DNA of 64,000 nucleotides from Apis mellifera (lineage: Eukaryota > Arthropoda > Insecta > Hymenoptera > Apidae), in NCBI RefSeq assembly GCF_003254395.2, contig NC_037640.1, forward strand, positions 9,468,289 to 9,532,288, read 5' to 3'. The position numbers were made by a program, and so were the translations under genes. Shown here in pieces: positions 1 through 10,700 of this stretch (positions within the stretch are counted from its first letter, which is position 1; each line of letters opens with the position of its first letter). Below the pieces are notes generated by a model. That model searched no databases and was not told the origin of the DNA. It saw only the letters and a list, made by a program, of their open reading frames with translations.

Positions 1-198
1 TATTTTTTTCATTTTACTCTTTAAACGTATAAATGTACCATGCACACACGCGCACGCACACATGCAAACGCGCGTGCTCGAATACGATCTTCTTTTTATT
101 GCACGCTACGGGGGAAGGATTTTCGCTTATCGCTCCTTCGTATTTGGATTCGTATAGTATAAAATACAAACGATTTTATCGATTATTAAGTTCAACAG

Positions 199-1042
199 TT
201 CGTTGCAACGAACGAGCGATATCGCGTTAGGTAAGGAAGACTAAGGATATTTATATATATATATATATTATAAAAATTCCTCCTCCAAGGAGGAGGAATA
301 TTGTGCGTTCAGAAAAAACAGTTTGGAAGAACGATAATTGAAAAATTCGTCATGGATCTGCGACATTGTTGTATATTCTATAATCTTTCTCTTAGATCGT
401 ATCCCAGCACGCGTGGAACGTCAGCAGACGCGAGTAAATGTGGACTGATTGTAAGCGCACGACGCGTGTCAGCCGTGTAACGATCAAGATCTATCGCGAT
501 CGTAGGGCAAGATCGCCATCGATCATCGTTGTTCAAGTTTTTTTTTTTTACAGTGGTATTACAAGAGCAATATATTATTATAATATACGTGTGACCATTC
601 TCTTTTCTTAATTATTAATTCTCACGCACAATTTATTGATCGTACATGGGAGACCAGTACGACGAGCTTTGCCCAACTCGTTTGAAAAAAGATCTTTTCG
701 GTCGTGTCCCTCGCACGATCATGACCGATTGCTGTTACAATGTCCACTGTAAAAGAGAAATCGTTTCCGTGATCGTTTGTCGATAACACAGATTCCTATT
801 ATTTTCTTCGCATTTTTTTTTTTTATTTATATATTTTTTTGGCCGCGCTCGATCGGAACGCTCTTTTATCTACGTTTGTTTCCCATCACCATTGTTAATT
901 CCTAAATGACGATATTCCCATTTTTTTTGTCCAAGCTTCAACGACGATGATCGCGGCTAAATTCAGCGCCGGCTTGACTGTCACGGAACGAAAGATTAGT
1001 GCCGCTGTTGTCGGCACTGACGAAGGCACAGTCATAAGTCTC
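199..1042 (+). CDS. Candidate partial gene on the plus strand (up to four short exons), product unknown
   Basis: I do not recognise this product. Four short segments, GC-richer than their surroundings, have splice-like edges: 199-230 (CAG before, GTAAGG after), 396-450 (TTTCTCTTAG before, GTAAGC after), 658-748 (ACCAG before, GTAAAA after) and 936-1042 (TTTTTTTTGTCCAAG before, GTACGT after). Their phases fit when joined: 32 nt ending in phase 2, 55 nt to phase 0, 91 nt to phase 1, 107 nt to phase 0. The joined frame is open and includes the cysteine-bearing pieces SKCGLI, YDELCPTRLKK and TDCCYNVH. It ends in VVGTDEGTVISL, which resembles the end of a beta-propeller blade (WD40 or sema type), but that is only a resemblance. 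The gene would run towards the 3' end of tenectin and begin left of the window. Alternatively 646-786 is one terminal exon or small ORF ending at TAA 784-786. The segments were picked by eye, so chance is a real possibility. Confidence 0.25.
276..299. repeat. Short perfect inverted repeat
   Basis: Arms ATTCCTCCTCC and GGAGGAGGAAT (11 bp each) are separated by two bases, directly after a TATATA run (251-268). This would form a tight hairpin in RNA from either strand. It falls in a candidate intron of the plus-strand fragment. No function is evident. Confidence 0.6.
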
Positions 1043-1115
1043 GTACGTTCAGCAACATTATCTTTTTTTCTTTACCGCTTCTTTTCCTTCATAATCGTTA
1101 TTCTTTTTATTGGTG

Positions 1116-1146
<31 letters not shown>

Positions 1147-1651
1147 TTAATGGCGTGAAACGTGGAACTATATAACGAAATATTTCTTTCTTTCTCTCAT
1201 TATATCCCTTCTCGTTCCACCGATTTATTTCTGTTTTACGTTTGGCACCAAAAAAAAAAAAACGAACCTTGTTTTACGCAGAATTAAATTCTTCGTTTCT
1301 TTTCTTTTCTTTTCTTTTTTTCTTTTTTTTTTTCTTAGTCCTTCCGTTACACGTATTCGTCTCTCTCTCTCTTTCTCTCTCTCTCTCGTTCTCTATTCCT
1401 ATTCTCATTCTCCCCCTCTCTTTTTTTTTTCTTCTTTATATAACATAATATTATATTATAATATAAACGTTTACGGTTTTGGCCACTCAGTTCGTGATCG
1501 CAGAAGCACATTACAGTCTGTGTTCCCGCGATATTTAGATAGTTTAGAATATTTTTAATTCACTTTTATACAACACTGATCCAGCTCTCTAGACTTCCTT
1601 TTTCCCTTGTTTGTGTTCGTCCAAAGGATCCCCGGGATCTCGTTGGACGGC
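1043..1651. other. Tenectin 3' UTR and convergent intergenic stretch
   Basis: No coding sequence is evident after the candidate exon ending at 1042. The stretch holds a poly(A) run (about 1117-1138), a second A run near 1250, T-rich tracts and CT microsatellite runs (about 1361-1390). Read on the minus strand, the right part must be the 3' UTR of tenectin, whose stop codon is at 1652-1654. An ATTAAA-like signal lies at 1559-1554 on that strand, and an AATAAA further on. Confidence 0.5.
1224..1229 (-). terminator. Candidate polyadenylation signal for tenectin
   Basis: TTTATT on the plus strand is AATAAA on the minus strand, about 420 bases after the tenectin stop codon. A closer variant, ATTAAA, lies at 1559-1554, and other AATAAA words occur further left (near 1107, 823, 632 and 95), so the site actually used cannot be decided from sequence alone. 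Confidence 0.25.
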
Positions 1652-1754
1652 TCATCTCCTCCTTCTCGCCGTGGCTGCCGCTATCATTTGCCTCAACATC
1701 GGTTCCGGGCTGCACACTCGTGGATCACATTTCATGTTCCCATCACCACCGCAA
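1652..1754 (-). CDS. Tnc: Tenectin last coding exon: end of the half VWC domain and Arg-rich tail
   Basis: The acceptor GAAATTTCAG precedes 1754. Taking two bases from the previous exon, the frame reads T-C-G-G-D-G-N-M-K-C-D-P-R-V-C, which supplies the last three cysteines of the first VWC subdomain. It then runs through PEPMLRQMIAAATARRRR to a TGA at 1654-1652. The second subdomain of a normal VWC (C, CC, C) is missing, so the protein ends in a half domain with a four-arginine terminus. The opposite strand here can be read as a signal-peptide-like frame followed by GTAAGC, but the VWC fit and phase match on the minus strand explain the segment better. Confidence 0.85.
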
Positions 1755-4700
1755 CTGAAATTTCAAATTATTCAAACGGTAAGCGATGCGAGAAAATTAG
1801 GAAGAAAATTAGGAAGACTTTCGAAAGAACGAATAGAAAAGAAAAAATAAAATGATTTGAGTAAGTAACTCACGTGCACTGAAGGCAAGGTCCGGACGCG
1901 GACCTAATGACTTCTCCAACGCGATACGCTTGGCCGCGAATCTGGCATCCGCTTCGTTTCGCTGCTCCTTTGTATGCATGGGCATGGAAATGAGGCGGTA
2001 ACGTGGTCGTGGTGGTGGTCGTTGTCGTGGTGATGTTGAGCGACGTGGCCATCGACACAGGGCACTCGTATCTCGGACAGCAGAAACCGTTGATCGGTTC
2101 CTCGTGGCAGCCTGGGATCGGCGGTGGGCAGCTCTGTTGAAGACAGATGATGTCGCTTCTGAAGCAGAAGCAGAAGTCGCAAGGATCGTCCCTTGGTATC
2201 TGTTGAGCCGAGACGTAGACTTTGCCCCCGTATCGGCAAGTGCCCGGTCCGTAAATCGCCTGGTCATCCTCGTCGTAGTCTTCGTTCGACAGATAACTTC
2301 CACCGTGCGTCGGGAAGTGCGGATTCTCCTCTCCGGATACCTGGTCGGAGTACTCGGGTATCTGAGGGGCTAATGTACTCGTTGGTTGGCGAAGGGTGGT
2401 GGGTTGGACGGGTCGTTCAGTCGTCTCGAACGTTTGGTTCATCGATGGAAGGTGATGATCCAACCCTTCGGCCGATTCTTCTTTCTCGGTCGTCGAGCCG
2501 GAAGTTTCTGGCAATCCAGGTTCCTCCACTTCTCCCTCCTGTTCCTCTTCGCTCGATTCGGCGAGAGATGGCTCCGTTGGAAGCGTTGGAGCCTTCGTCG
2601 TGGGCGCTTCGACGGATGCCTCGGTCGATTGTTGATCTTCTTCAGGTTTTGGGGACGCCTCTTCCTCTTTGGGCTCTTCCGGAATCGTCGCTGGTTCCAC
2701 GGTACTCTTTTCTTCAGGCTGTTCCGTAGATACTTGGACCGCTGGATGCTCTTCGGGAGCCTTTTCGGTTTCTGCTTGTGCCACCTCTTCTTCGTGTTCC
2801 GTAGAGGTTTCGACTGCAGGCTCGACGGAAGGTTGAGCTTCTGGCATGGCAGGTTGCGCTTTCGTTACGCCGAGTTGTGCCTCCTCCGAAGGTTCCGCTT
2901 CCTTAGTCGTATCTTCGTGCACCTCGGGCGCGATTGTAGTTTCCGTCGATTCGGTTATCGGACTCGGCTGCTCTTCCTGAGGAGACGTCGCTTCAACTTC
3001 GACCGCTGCCGTAGTTGGTCGCGCCAACTCTTCTTCCTCAGTGGTTGGAAGCTTGGTCGCTTCTTGAGGAGCTTGGGTCGCGGCTTGTTCGGGCAATTGC
3101 TCCTTGAGAGAAAGATCTTCCGTAGTTTGAGAAACTTCTTCTTCTTTTTCTTCTTCGGGCTCAACTGTTTGTTGTTCTCCTTCGACTGCTGGCTTTTGTT
3201 CTTCCGTCACTTCGACAGGTTTTTCTTCTTCAGAAGAAAGAATCTTTTCCGTTGTCTCCGCAGGCTTTTCCTCTTCAGAAGGAAGCTCCTTTTCTGTCGT
3301 CTCGGCTGGCTTTTCCTCTTCGGGAACAAGCTTCTCGGTCACTTCGGCAGGCTTTTCCTCCTCGGGAATAATCTTTTCCGTTGTCTGAACTGGTTTTTCT
3401 TCTTCGGGAACAATTCTCTCCGTCACTTCGACAGGCTTTTCTTCTTCCTCGTGAAGAACTTTTTCTGTCGTCGTAACTGGCTTCTCTTCCTCGGGAACAA
3501 TCTTCTCTGTTACCTCGCTAGGTTTCTCCTCTTCCGGAATAATTTGCCCCGGCACTTCTGTAACTTGGTCTTCTGCCGCTTCAGTAGGTTGAGTTTTTGT
3601 CAATACTTCGCTAGGAACTTCCGATGATTTTTCCGTAGTAATTGCTTCTTCTTGCGCTTCAGTCGGAACTTCCTTCTCAGGAACTTCTTCAGGAATTGCT
3701 TTTTCAGGTAGTTCGGTCGAATATTCCGGCGCCTCTGGTGTTGCAGTTTTCTCTGACGGAGCCTCGGAAGAAATTTCTTGTTCTGGAGCTTCCGTGGAAG
3801 GCGCTATCTTCTCAGGAGCTTCCGTGGAAGGCGCCATCTTCTCAGGAGCTTCCGTGGAAGTCGCCATCTTCTCAGGAGCTTCCGTGGAAGGCGCCATCTT
3901 CTCAGGAGCTTCCGTAAGTTGCACAGGTTGTTCGGTGGAAAGCGCTTGTTCCGGCGTCTCGGACGGTACTTCTTCGGGAACCATCTTCTCTGGCACTTCG
4001 GTTGGAGCAGCCTCGAAGGGTGTCTTGGGTGAAACAGTCGCTTTTTCTGTTTCCAGTGCTGGAGTCGTTTGTTCTTCGCCCTTTTCTTCTTCCACCGGTC
4101 CTCCAGTCGCTTCTTCCATCGATGGCGCTTCGGTCGCTTCTGGAACACCCTCTTCCGGTTTCCTTTCAGTCACGGAAGCTTGTTGTTCCTCTTGAGGCGG
4201 AGTCACTTCGCTTGGCACAGTTGTCGCTTTCTCTTCCGGCATTCCTTCCGTTACTACTTCAGGTTTCTTCTCCTCCTTCTCTTCTGGCGAAATTGGGCTT
4301 GGAGTATAATCCATCGGAGAAGATGTCTCGCTAGATTGCTCTTCGATCTTAGCTGTAACTCCCTCACCTTCCACGACCGATTTCTGCGTTCCTTCCTCTG
4401 GTTTCTGCGTCTGTTCAGGAGCGATCGTTGCTTCCTTCTCCATTGGTACTGCAGATTCTGTCGCTTGTTCCACTTTCTCCGTCACCTGTCCCGCAACTTC
4501 AACCGGCGCTGTAGTTTCAGGCGCTTCTTCGCCTTCGACGGAAACTGCTTTTTCAGTCGTCACGCGTTCTTCTGGTTCAACCGTTTCTTCCTTAACCTTC
4601 TCCGTAACTGTTTCTTCGGTAACAGGTGCCACCGTCTCTTTCTCGATAGCAGCACCAGGCTGTTCCGTTTGTTCTTGAGGCAAAGTCACTTCTACAGGAG

Positions 4701-7700
4701 CAGCTTTCATCGTGGTGGCTTCATGCACAGCTTCCGTAATCGCTTCCTTCGAAACGGAGGAAGGTGTAGCTTCCTCTTCTCCAGACGGAGTTTGTTCCTC
4801 TGCTGATGGAGCTGGTTCGGACGAAGTTGGTTCCTCTTCTGGCTTGCTTTCGGTTGGTTGCTGTTTTTCGGTGATACCCTGCTCTTCAGTCGTTTCCTTC
4901 GTTTCGGTAGGAATCGATGGTTCTTTCTCGGTGCTTGGCTCGGCAGATTCGGTCGAGCTTGCCACTTGTTCCACGGATACCGTTTGTTGTTCAGGTATCT
5001 CCGTATGCTGCTCCTCTACAGTCACTGCTTCCGTAGTTACCTTGAGCGTGCCTTCAGGTGCAATTGTTTCTTTGGTTTGTTCGCCTGCTAAAGTAGTAGG
5101 TATTATTAAAGGTTGTTCAGTTCCAGCGGGTGCAGCCTCCGTTGGAGGAATCTCTGGTTTCTTTGGAGCTTCTTCTGCCTCGCTTGGTGTCGTGACCTCT
5201 TCTTCCTCCTGAGGCGCTTCAGTTTTGCTTGGTCCTTCCTTCGTCACGCCAGATTCAGTTGCTTCCTCTGACGTCGGAACTTCTGTAGAGATTTCCATTT
5301 TTGTCGTTCCAGGTGCTTCACTCTCGATGGGTTTAACGGTTTCCTGTTCCACAGGAGTAGCTTCTTGCTCTGGAGTAGACGGTTCCATGGTTGAAGGAGA
5401 TGGTTTTTCTGATTCGCTAGGTTGGACAGTCTGTGATTCATCCTCTGCAGGTTGTTCAGGTTGTTCTTTCTTTTCTTCTTCGGGTTGGGTTGTTACCGAT
5501 TCCGCGCTCAAAGTTGTTCCTTCTTCCAACGGTCTCTGAGTTTCGCCACTTTCCTGGCCTTCTGGTACGAGGGTAGAACTTGGAACTTCGGATCTTTGGC
5601 TCGTACCTTCTTGCGAGATCGCGGGAGAGACGGTCGCCTGTTCTTCACCCTTCGCAGATTTTTCTTCTTCTTCCGCTAATTGTTCATCCGTTGGTTTCAC
5701 CGTCGTAGGAATTTCCTTCTCAATTCCAACGGACGTTTCTTCTTCTTTTCGAATCGGTTGCGTCGTCTGTTCCTCGCCTGCTGCCGGACTCGAGGGCTGT
5801 TGCTCTTCATGTTTCTCGATTGGCTGTTCGGGGGATGGCACCTCCGTCGTTTGCTCTTCTTCCGCGCTTATCGAACTGCTCGGTATTTCCGATGAACTTT
5901 CTTTCAAAGCTTCCTCCGAAGGTATTTGACTAGAAGACTCTACCTGCACCGGGCTAAGAGTATGCTCTTCGGCCTCTTTGGCACCTTCCACTGTGGTCGC
6001 TTGCGTATGGTCGACAGATTTCGGTGTCGTTTGCGCTTCCTCTACCGAACCAGGCGCAGCAGTCGTCTGTTCCTCGCTGGGTATTACTTTCGGCGCTACA
6101 GTGGTCGAATGTTCTTTCACTTCGACACCCTCCGTTGTTCCTTCCTTAGGGAGTTCCGCCTCTAGAGGTGGCACGGTCTTCTGTCTCTCCTCCTCTTCGT
6201 ACTTAGGCGTTTCATGCTCGATCATGTGATTATCGGACTCCAGGCCAGCGGTCGGCGTCGAATCGCAAGCGTACATCGGGCAGCAAGAATCTTTACCGAT
6301 GTGAAGCGGCATACAGTTGGACAAGTGGCTCGGGGGCGGTGGACATTGAACCAGATCGCACTGAATAATACTGCTGACGCAACGGCAACCGAGTTGACAA
6401 GGATTCGATGGAGGAATAGCAGAGTTGTTGCTGTAGGATTGACCTTCGACGAGACAATTGCCCTCCCCTGGAATCGTTGGTGGTATGTTATAAGGAGGCT
6501 GCGTGGACACCTCTTCTTCGGGTATCCCTCCAGCCAACGTGGATTGCTCGACGACTCCTTCGGTCCCGACTTTTGACGATGTTTCCGTGTACGGGGTAGT
6601 TTCTGGAATTTCTCCCTTCTTAGGCGCAGATGTTGTCTTTTCTTCTGTAATCTTTTCTTCCAACATTGGAGGAGCCTCGGTTTCTTTTTCTCGAGAAACC
6701 TGCGTTGTTCCCTCTTCCCTCGATGGCGCTTCGGTTTGAACAGGTTCAGGAACAGATACTTTTTGCTCTTCTTCCGCTGGACTGGTTTCCTCGGAAGGTG
6801 GCGCAGATTCGGTCGGCGTTACTTCGGTCACGATACCCTCTTCGACGGGTATTTTGCCTTCTTCTTTGATCGCTTCTTCGCTCGGAGCAGCCGCTGTTGT
6901 CGCTTCAATCGGTGATTCTGGTTGCCGAGTGCTTCCTTCTTCGGCGGGCTGTTCTGGAATTTGTTTAGTAGGTTCTGTAGAAGCTTCGCCATGATCGATA
7001 GGAGCTTCCGTTAATTTTTCCTGCGGTGGACCAGCAGTTTCTGTTTGTGTTTCTTCCGTGGGCGAAGCTTCTTCTTTCGGAGCGATCGTGGAATTCTCTG
7101 GGATCTCTTTTGGAAGCTCTGTCGATGCTTCAGCCGTCTCTTTAGGAGCAGATGGGCTAACAGTTTCTTCTACAATAGGAACTTCGGTGGATACTGGTTC
7201 GGCACTTTCAGAGGGTTTCTCTTCCATCGTAGCACCTTCCGTTGAAATTTCAACTGGCACAGCCTCTTGAGAAGGTGCGATTTCGCTTGGTTTTTCTTCC
7301 GCAACAGGTTCCACAGTTGTCTTTTCCTGTTCAACAGGCTCGACAGATGGTTTCTCTTCTTCGGCAATCTTTTCAGTTACCCCTTGTCCTTCCTCTTCTA
7401 TTGGCTGTTCAGTTGGCTTCGCTTCTTCAGCAGGTTTTTCCTTTTCGACAGGTCCTTCACTTTGTTGCACTTCTTCTTCTTCTTCTTCTTCTTTTTTAGG
7501 CTGTTCACTCGATTCTTCTTCTTGCACGGGCGCTTCAGTAGTAGATTTTTCTTCCTCGCTAGGTTCCTCTTTTTCCGCGGGCGCCGTTGATTTTTCTTCT
7601 TCAAGAGGACCTTCCGTCGGTTTTTGTTCTTCAGCAGGCAATTCAGTCGATACTTCCATTGGTTTTTGCTCTTCGACAGGATGTTCTTCTTCTATAGGCT

Positions 7701-10700
7701 CTTCAGTTGGTTTCTGTTCTTCCGTAGGTTGTTCTTCGATAGATTTTTCGGTTGGTTTTTCTTCCTCAACAGATTTTTCCGTCGGTTTCTCCTCCTCAAT
7801 AGGTTTCTCTTCTTCTTCAACAGGTTCCTGAGTCGGCTTCTCCTCCTCTCCCAATTTTCCTTCCTCCTCGACACGTTTTTCTTCTTCCATGGGACTTTCT
7901 GTTCCTTTCTCCTCTTCTGTTGGCTTTCCTTCTTCTTTAACAGGTTTTTCACTCACCTTTTCTTCTTCCACAGGTTCAATTGGCTTCTCTTCTGTCGTTT
8001 TTCCTTCTTCGATCGGACTTTCGGTCGGCTTTTCTTCTTCCGCGTGTTTCTCCTCTTCGATAGATGGTTCTTCGGTTACTTTTTCACCTTCTACTGGTTC
8101 TTCAGTCGGTTTTCCCTCAACAGACTTCTCTTCTTCCTCCTTAATCGGTTCTTCACTGGGTCGCTGCTCTTCAGTAGGTTGCTCTTCGGGTAATTTCTCT
8201 TCTTCGATAGGCTTTCCAGTTACTTCAGCTTCCTCTGGCACTGCAGTCATTTCTTCCTCCCCTGCAGGCTTTTCAGTTGTCTTCTCTTCTTCAAGAGGTG
8301 GCTTCTGAACGCCTTCTTCCTTCTCGGATGGCTCTTCAGCACCTTTCACGCTTTCTTCATCCTCTTTACGCTCGCTGATAGGAGATTTAGTGTGCTCCTC
8401 GACAGGAGCTTGAGTTCCTTCCTTCTCTAATCCTGCTTCCGTCACCGTCTCTTCCGTCGATGGAGACGCAGCTGCAGGTCCTTCGGTTTGCTCTTCCCTC
8501 GCAGGTTCCTCCGTCTTCCGTTCTTCTTCTACCCGTTCAGTCGTTTCTTTGGTTATAGGCGCTTCGGTTTGTTCGACGACAACAGGCTGCTCCGAAGACT
8601 CTGGCGTCTCCGTCTTTCCTTCCATGGACGCCACTGTCGGGTGAACTTCGATCGTTAAACTTCCTTCCGTTGCTTCTTCGGTTGCTTCCTGAGTTGCTGG
8701 CGTGCTTTCCGTTTCCAAAGGTGTACCTTCTTTCGGAACTTCTTCGAGAGGTTTCTCGCTTGCTTCACCTTCTTCATTAACCACGGGCACCGTGTTTATC
8801 TCTTCACCTTCTGCCGGTTTAGCCGTAACTTCAGCTTCCTCTTTGCCAGCAACTGGTTTCTCAGTCACCTGTTCTTCGGCAGCTTCCGAACCGACTTCAG
8901 GCCTCTCGCTTGGCGCACCTTCTTCTGGCGCGACAGTGACTCGCTCTTCTTGCTCGGTAACGACTTTCTCTTCTGGGATCACTTCCGTGGATCGTTCTTC
9001 CCCGCTTGGAGCTTCTGTCGAAGGAGCTATCGGGGCACTTTCTGTACTTACTCTCTCAGTTCCAACTGTCTCCTCTTCTGCTCGTTCAGTCGGATGCTCC
9101 TCCAAAGGAGGCTGAGTTGGCGTCTCTGAATGTTCCTCCGGTTCTTTCTTCGTCTCAATCGGTTTCTCTTTGGTAACTTCCTCGCTGGAATCGTTAACTT
9201 CCTCGGATGAAGTTACCTCTTCGGATTCCTCGATAGTCAATCCCTTCATCGGCAGTTCTTCCTTCGAAGTTTCCTTCGTGGGCGAAACCTCGGAAGACGA
9301 GGTTTCCGTGCTCTGTTCCTCGTGTAAGCCAGGTTGTTCCGTCTGTTCCTGCGAAGGTTGCTGCGTCGTCGATGCCTCGACGCTCGGTTGTTCGGTGCCT
9401 TTGGAAGCTGCTTCCGTCGCTTCTTTCTCTTCTTCTGGAATACGATCACTTTCGGTGGAAACCTCTTCCTTTTGCTGCGGCTCCGTCGTGGATCCTTCTT
9501 CTCCGGGCAACGGTGCTCCCATTGTGGTTCCTTCTTGTTCGATAGGCACGGTTTGCTCTTGCCTAGGAGCGGACGTTTCGTGCTCTGCCGGCAAATACGT
9601 GGACGAAGGTTCCTTGGCCAGAGGAGCCTCGGTCACGAGGTTGCTCGGTACGTGAAATTCTGGCGGCTTCATGTCGACGTAGCCCTCGGTCACCTGCATT
9701 TCGGTCACCGCCTCCTTGTCCTCTGCTTTGCTTTCAGGTACACGTTCCGTGATCGAAATCCCTGTCGGACCCTGTTCAGGGATCACCGGTGTTTCCTCCT
9801 CCTCCTCCTCCTCTTCCTCTTCAGCCTTCTCGTCCGTGGACGGTTTCTCGCTGACCTCTGGAGGAATGGATTCCGGAGGAATTTCAGGAGGGATCGCGTC
9901 TTCCTTCTTGGGAGCCACGCCTGTCTTGTGTTCGTGTACCATTGGCTGCTCCGTTTCTGCCGCAGCTTCCGTGGTCGCTTCTTGTTCTACGCCATGTTCC
10001 GTTGGAACGACACTTGCCTCTGTGGGCTGCTGCTCCGTGCTGACTTCCAGCATTGGCTTCTCTTTCCTCTCTTCCTCTTCTCGCACAGGAACTTGTTCGG
10101 TACTTGGAACTTCTGGGGCAGATTTTTCGGTGACCACTTCCGTTTCAGGCGTGGCCGCTTCTTCCTCTGCACCTTTCTCTTCGCCAGGTGTTGTCCCTTT
10201 TTGTTCCTGTTCCGATGCGATCACAGGCCCTTCCGTTTCCTTCACTTGTGCCTCCGTCACTTGTTCCTCGCTCAAACCCTTCTCCGTTGTCGCTTCAGGG
10301 ATCGAGGATGTTCCCTTCTCCTCGCTTGGAAGTTCAGGTAACCGCGTGGATTTTTCAGGCTGCTCCTCCTCGGCCAAAGAGGACTCGGAGGTGACGCTTG
10401 GCCTTTCCTCCTCTTCCTCTCCTTTCCCAGAAACGCTTTCTTCCTCCGTTGGCTTCGCTTCTTCCTCCTTCTCGCCGCTTGGTAATTCAGGCTGTTCTCC
10501 CTTCTCCACTTCTCCTCTTACGGTGTGCGCTTCTTCCGGTACTACTGCTTGCTCCGTAACCACCTGTTGCTTTTCCCCTTCTTTTCGAGTAGTTTCTTCC
10601 GCTGGTGTAGTAGCCATTTCCTCGCCCTTCCCCTCTTTCTCCTCCGTTGCTTGCTCGGGAGGTGTCACCGTACCTTCGGTCGAGTATTCCTCAGTGACAC

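Noticed and set aside
1611..1850. Plus-strand frame with a hydrophobic stretch (LLLLAVAAAIICL) followed by GTAAGC, resembling a signal-peptide exon
   Set aside because: The same bases on the minus strand supply the missing cysteines of the last tenectin VWC domain with the correct phase, acceptor and stop. The plus-strand frame has no ATG.
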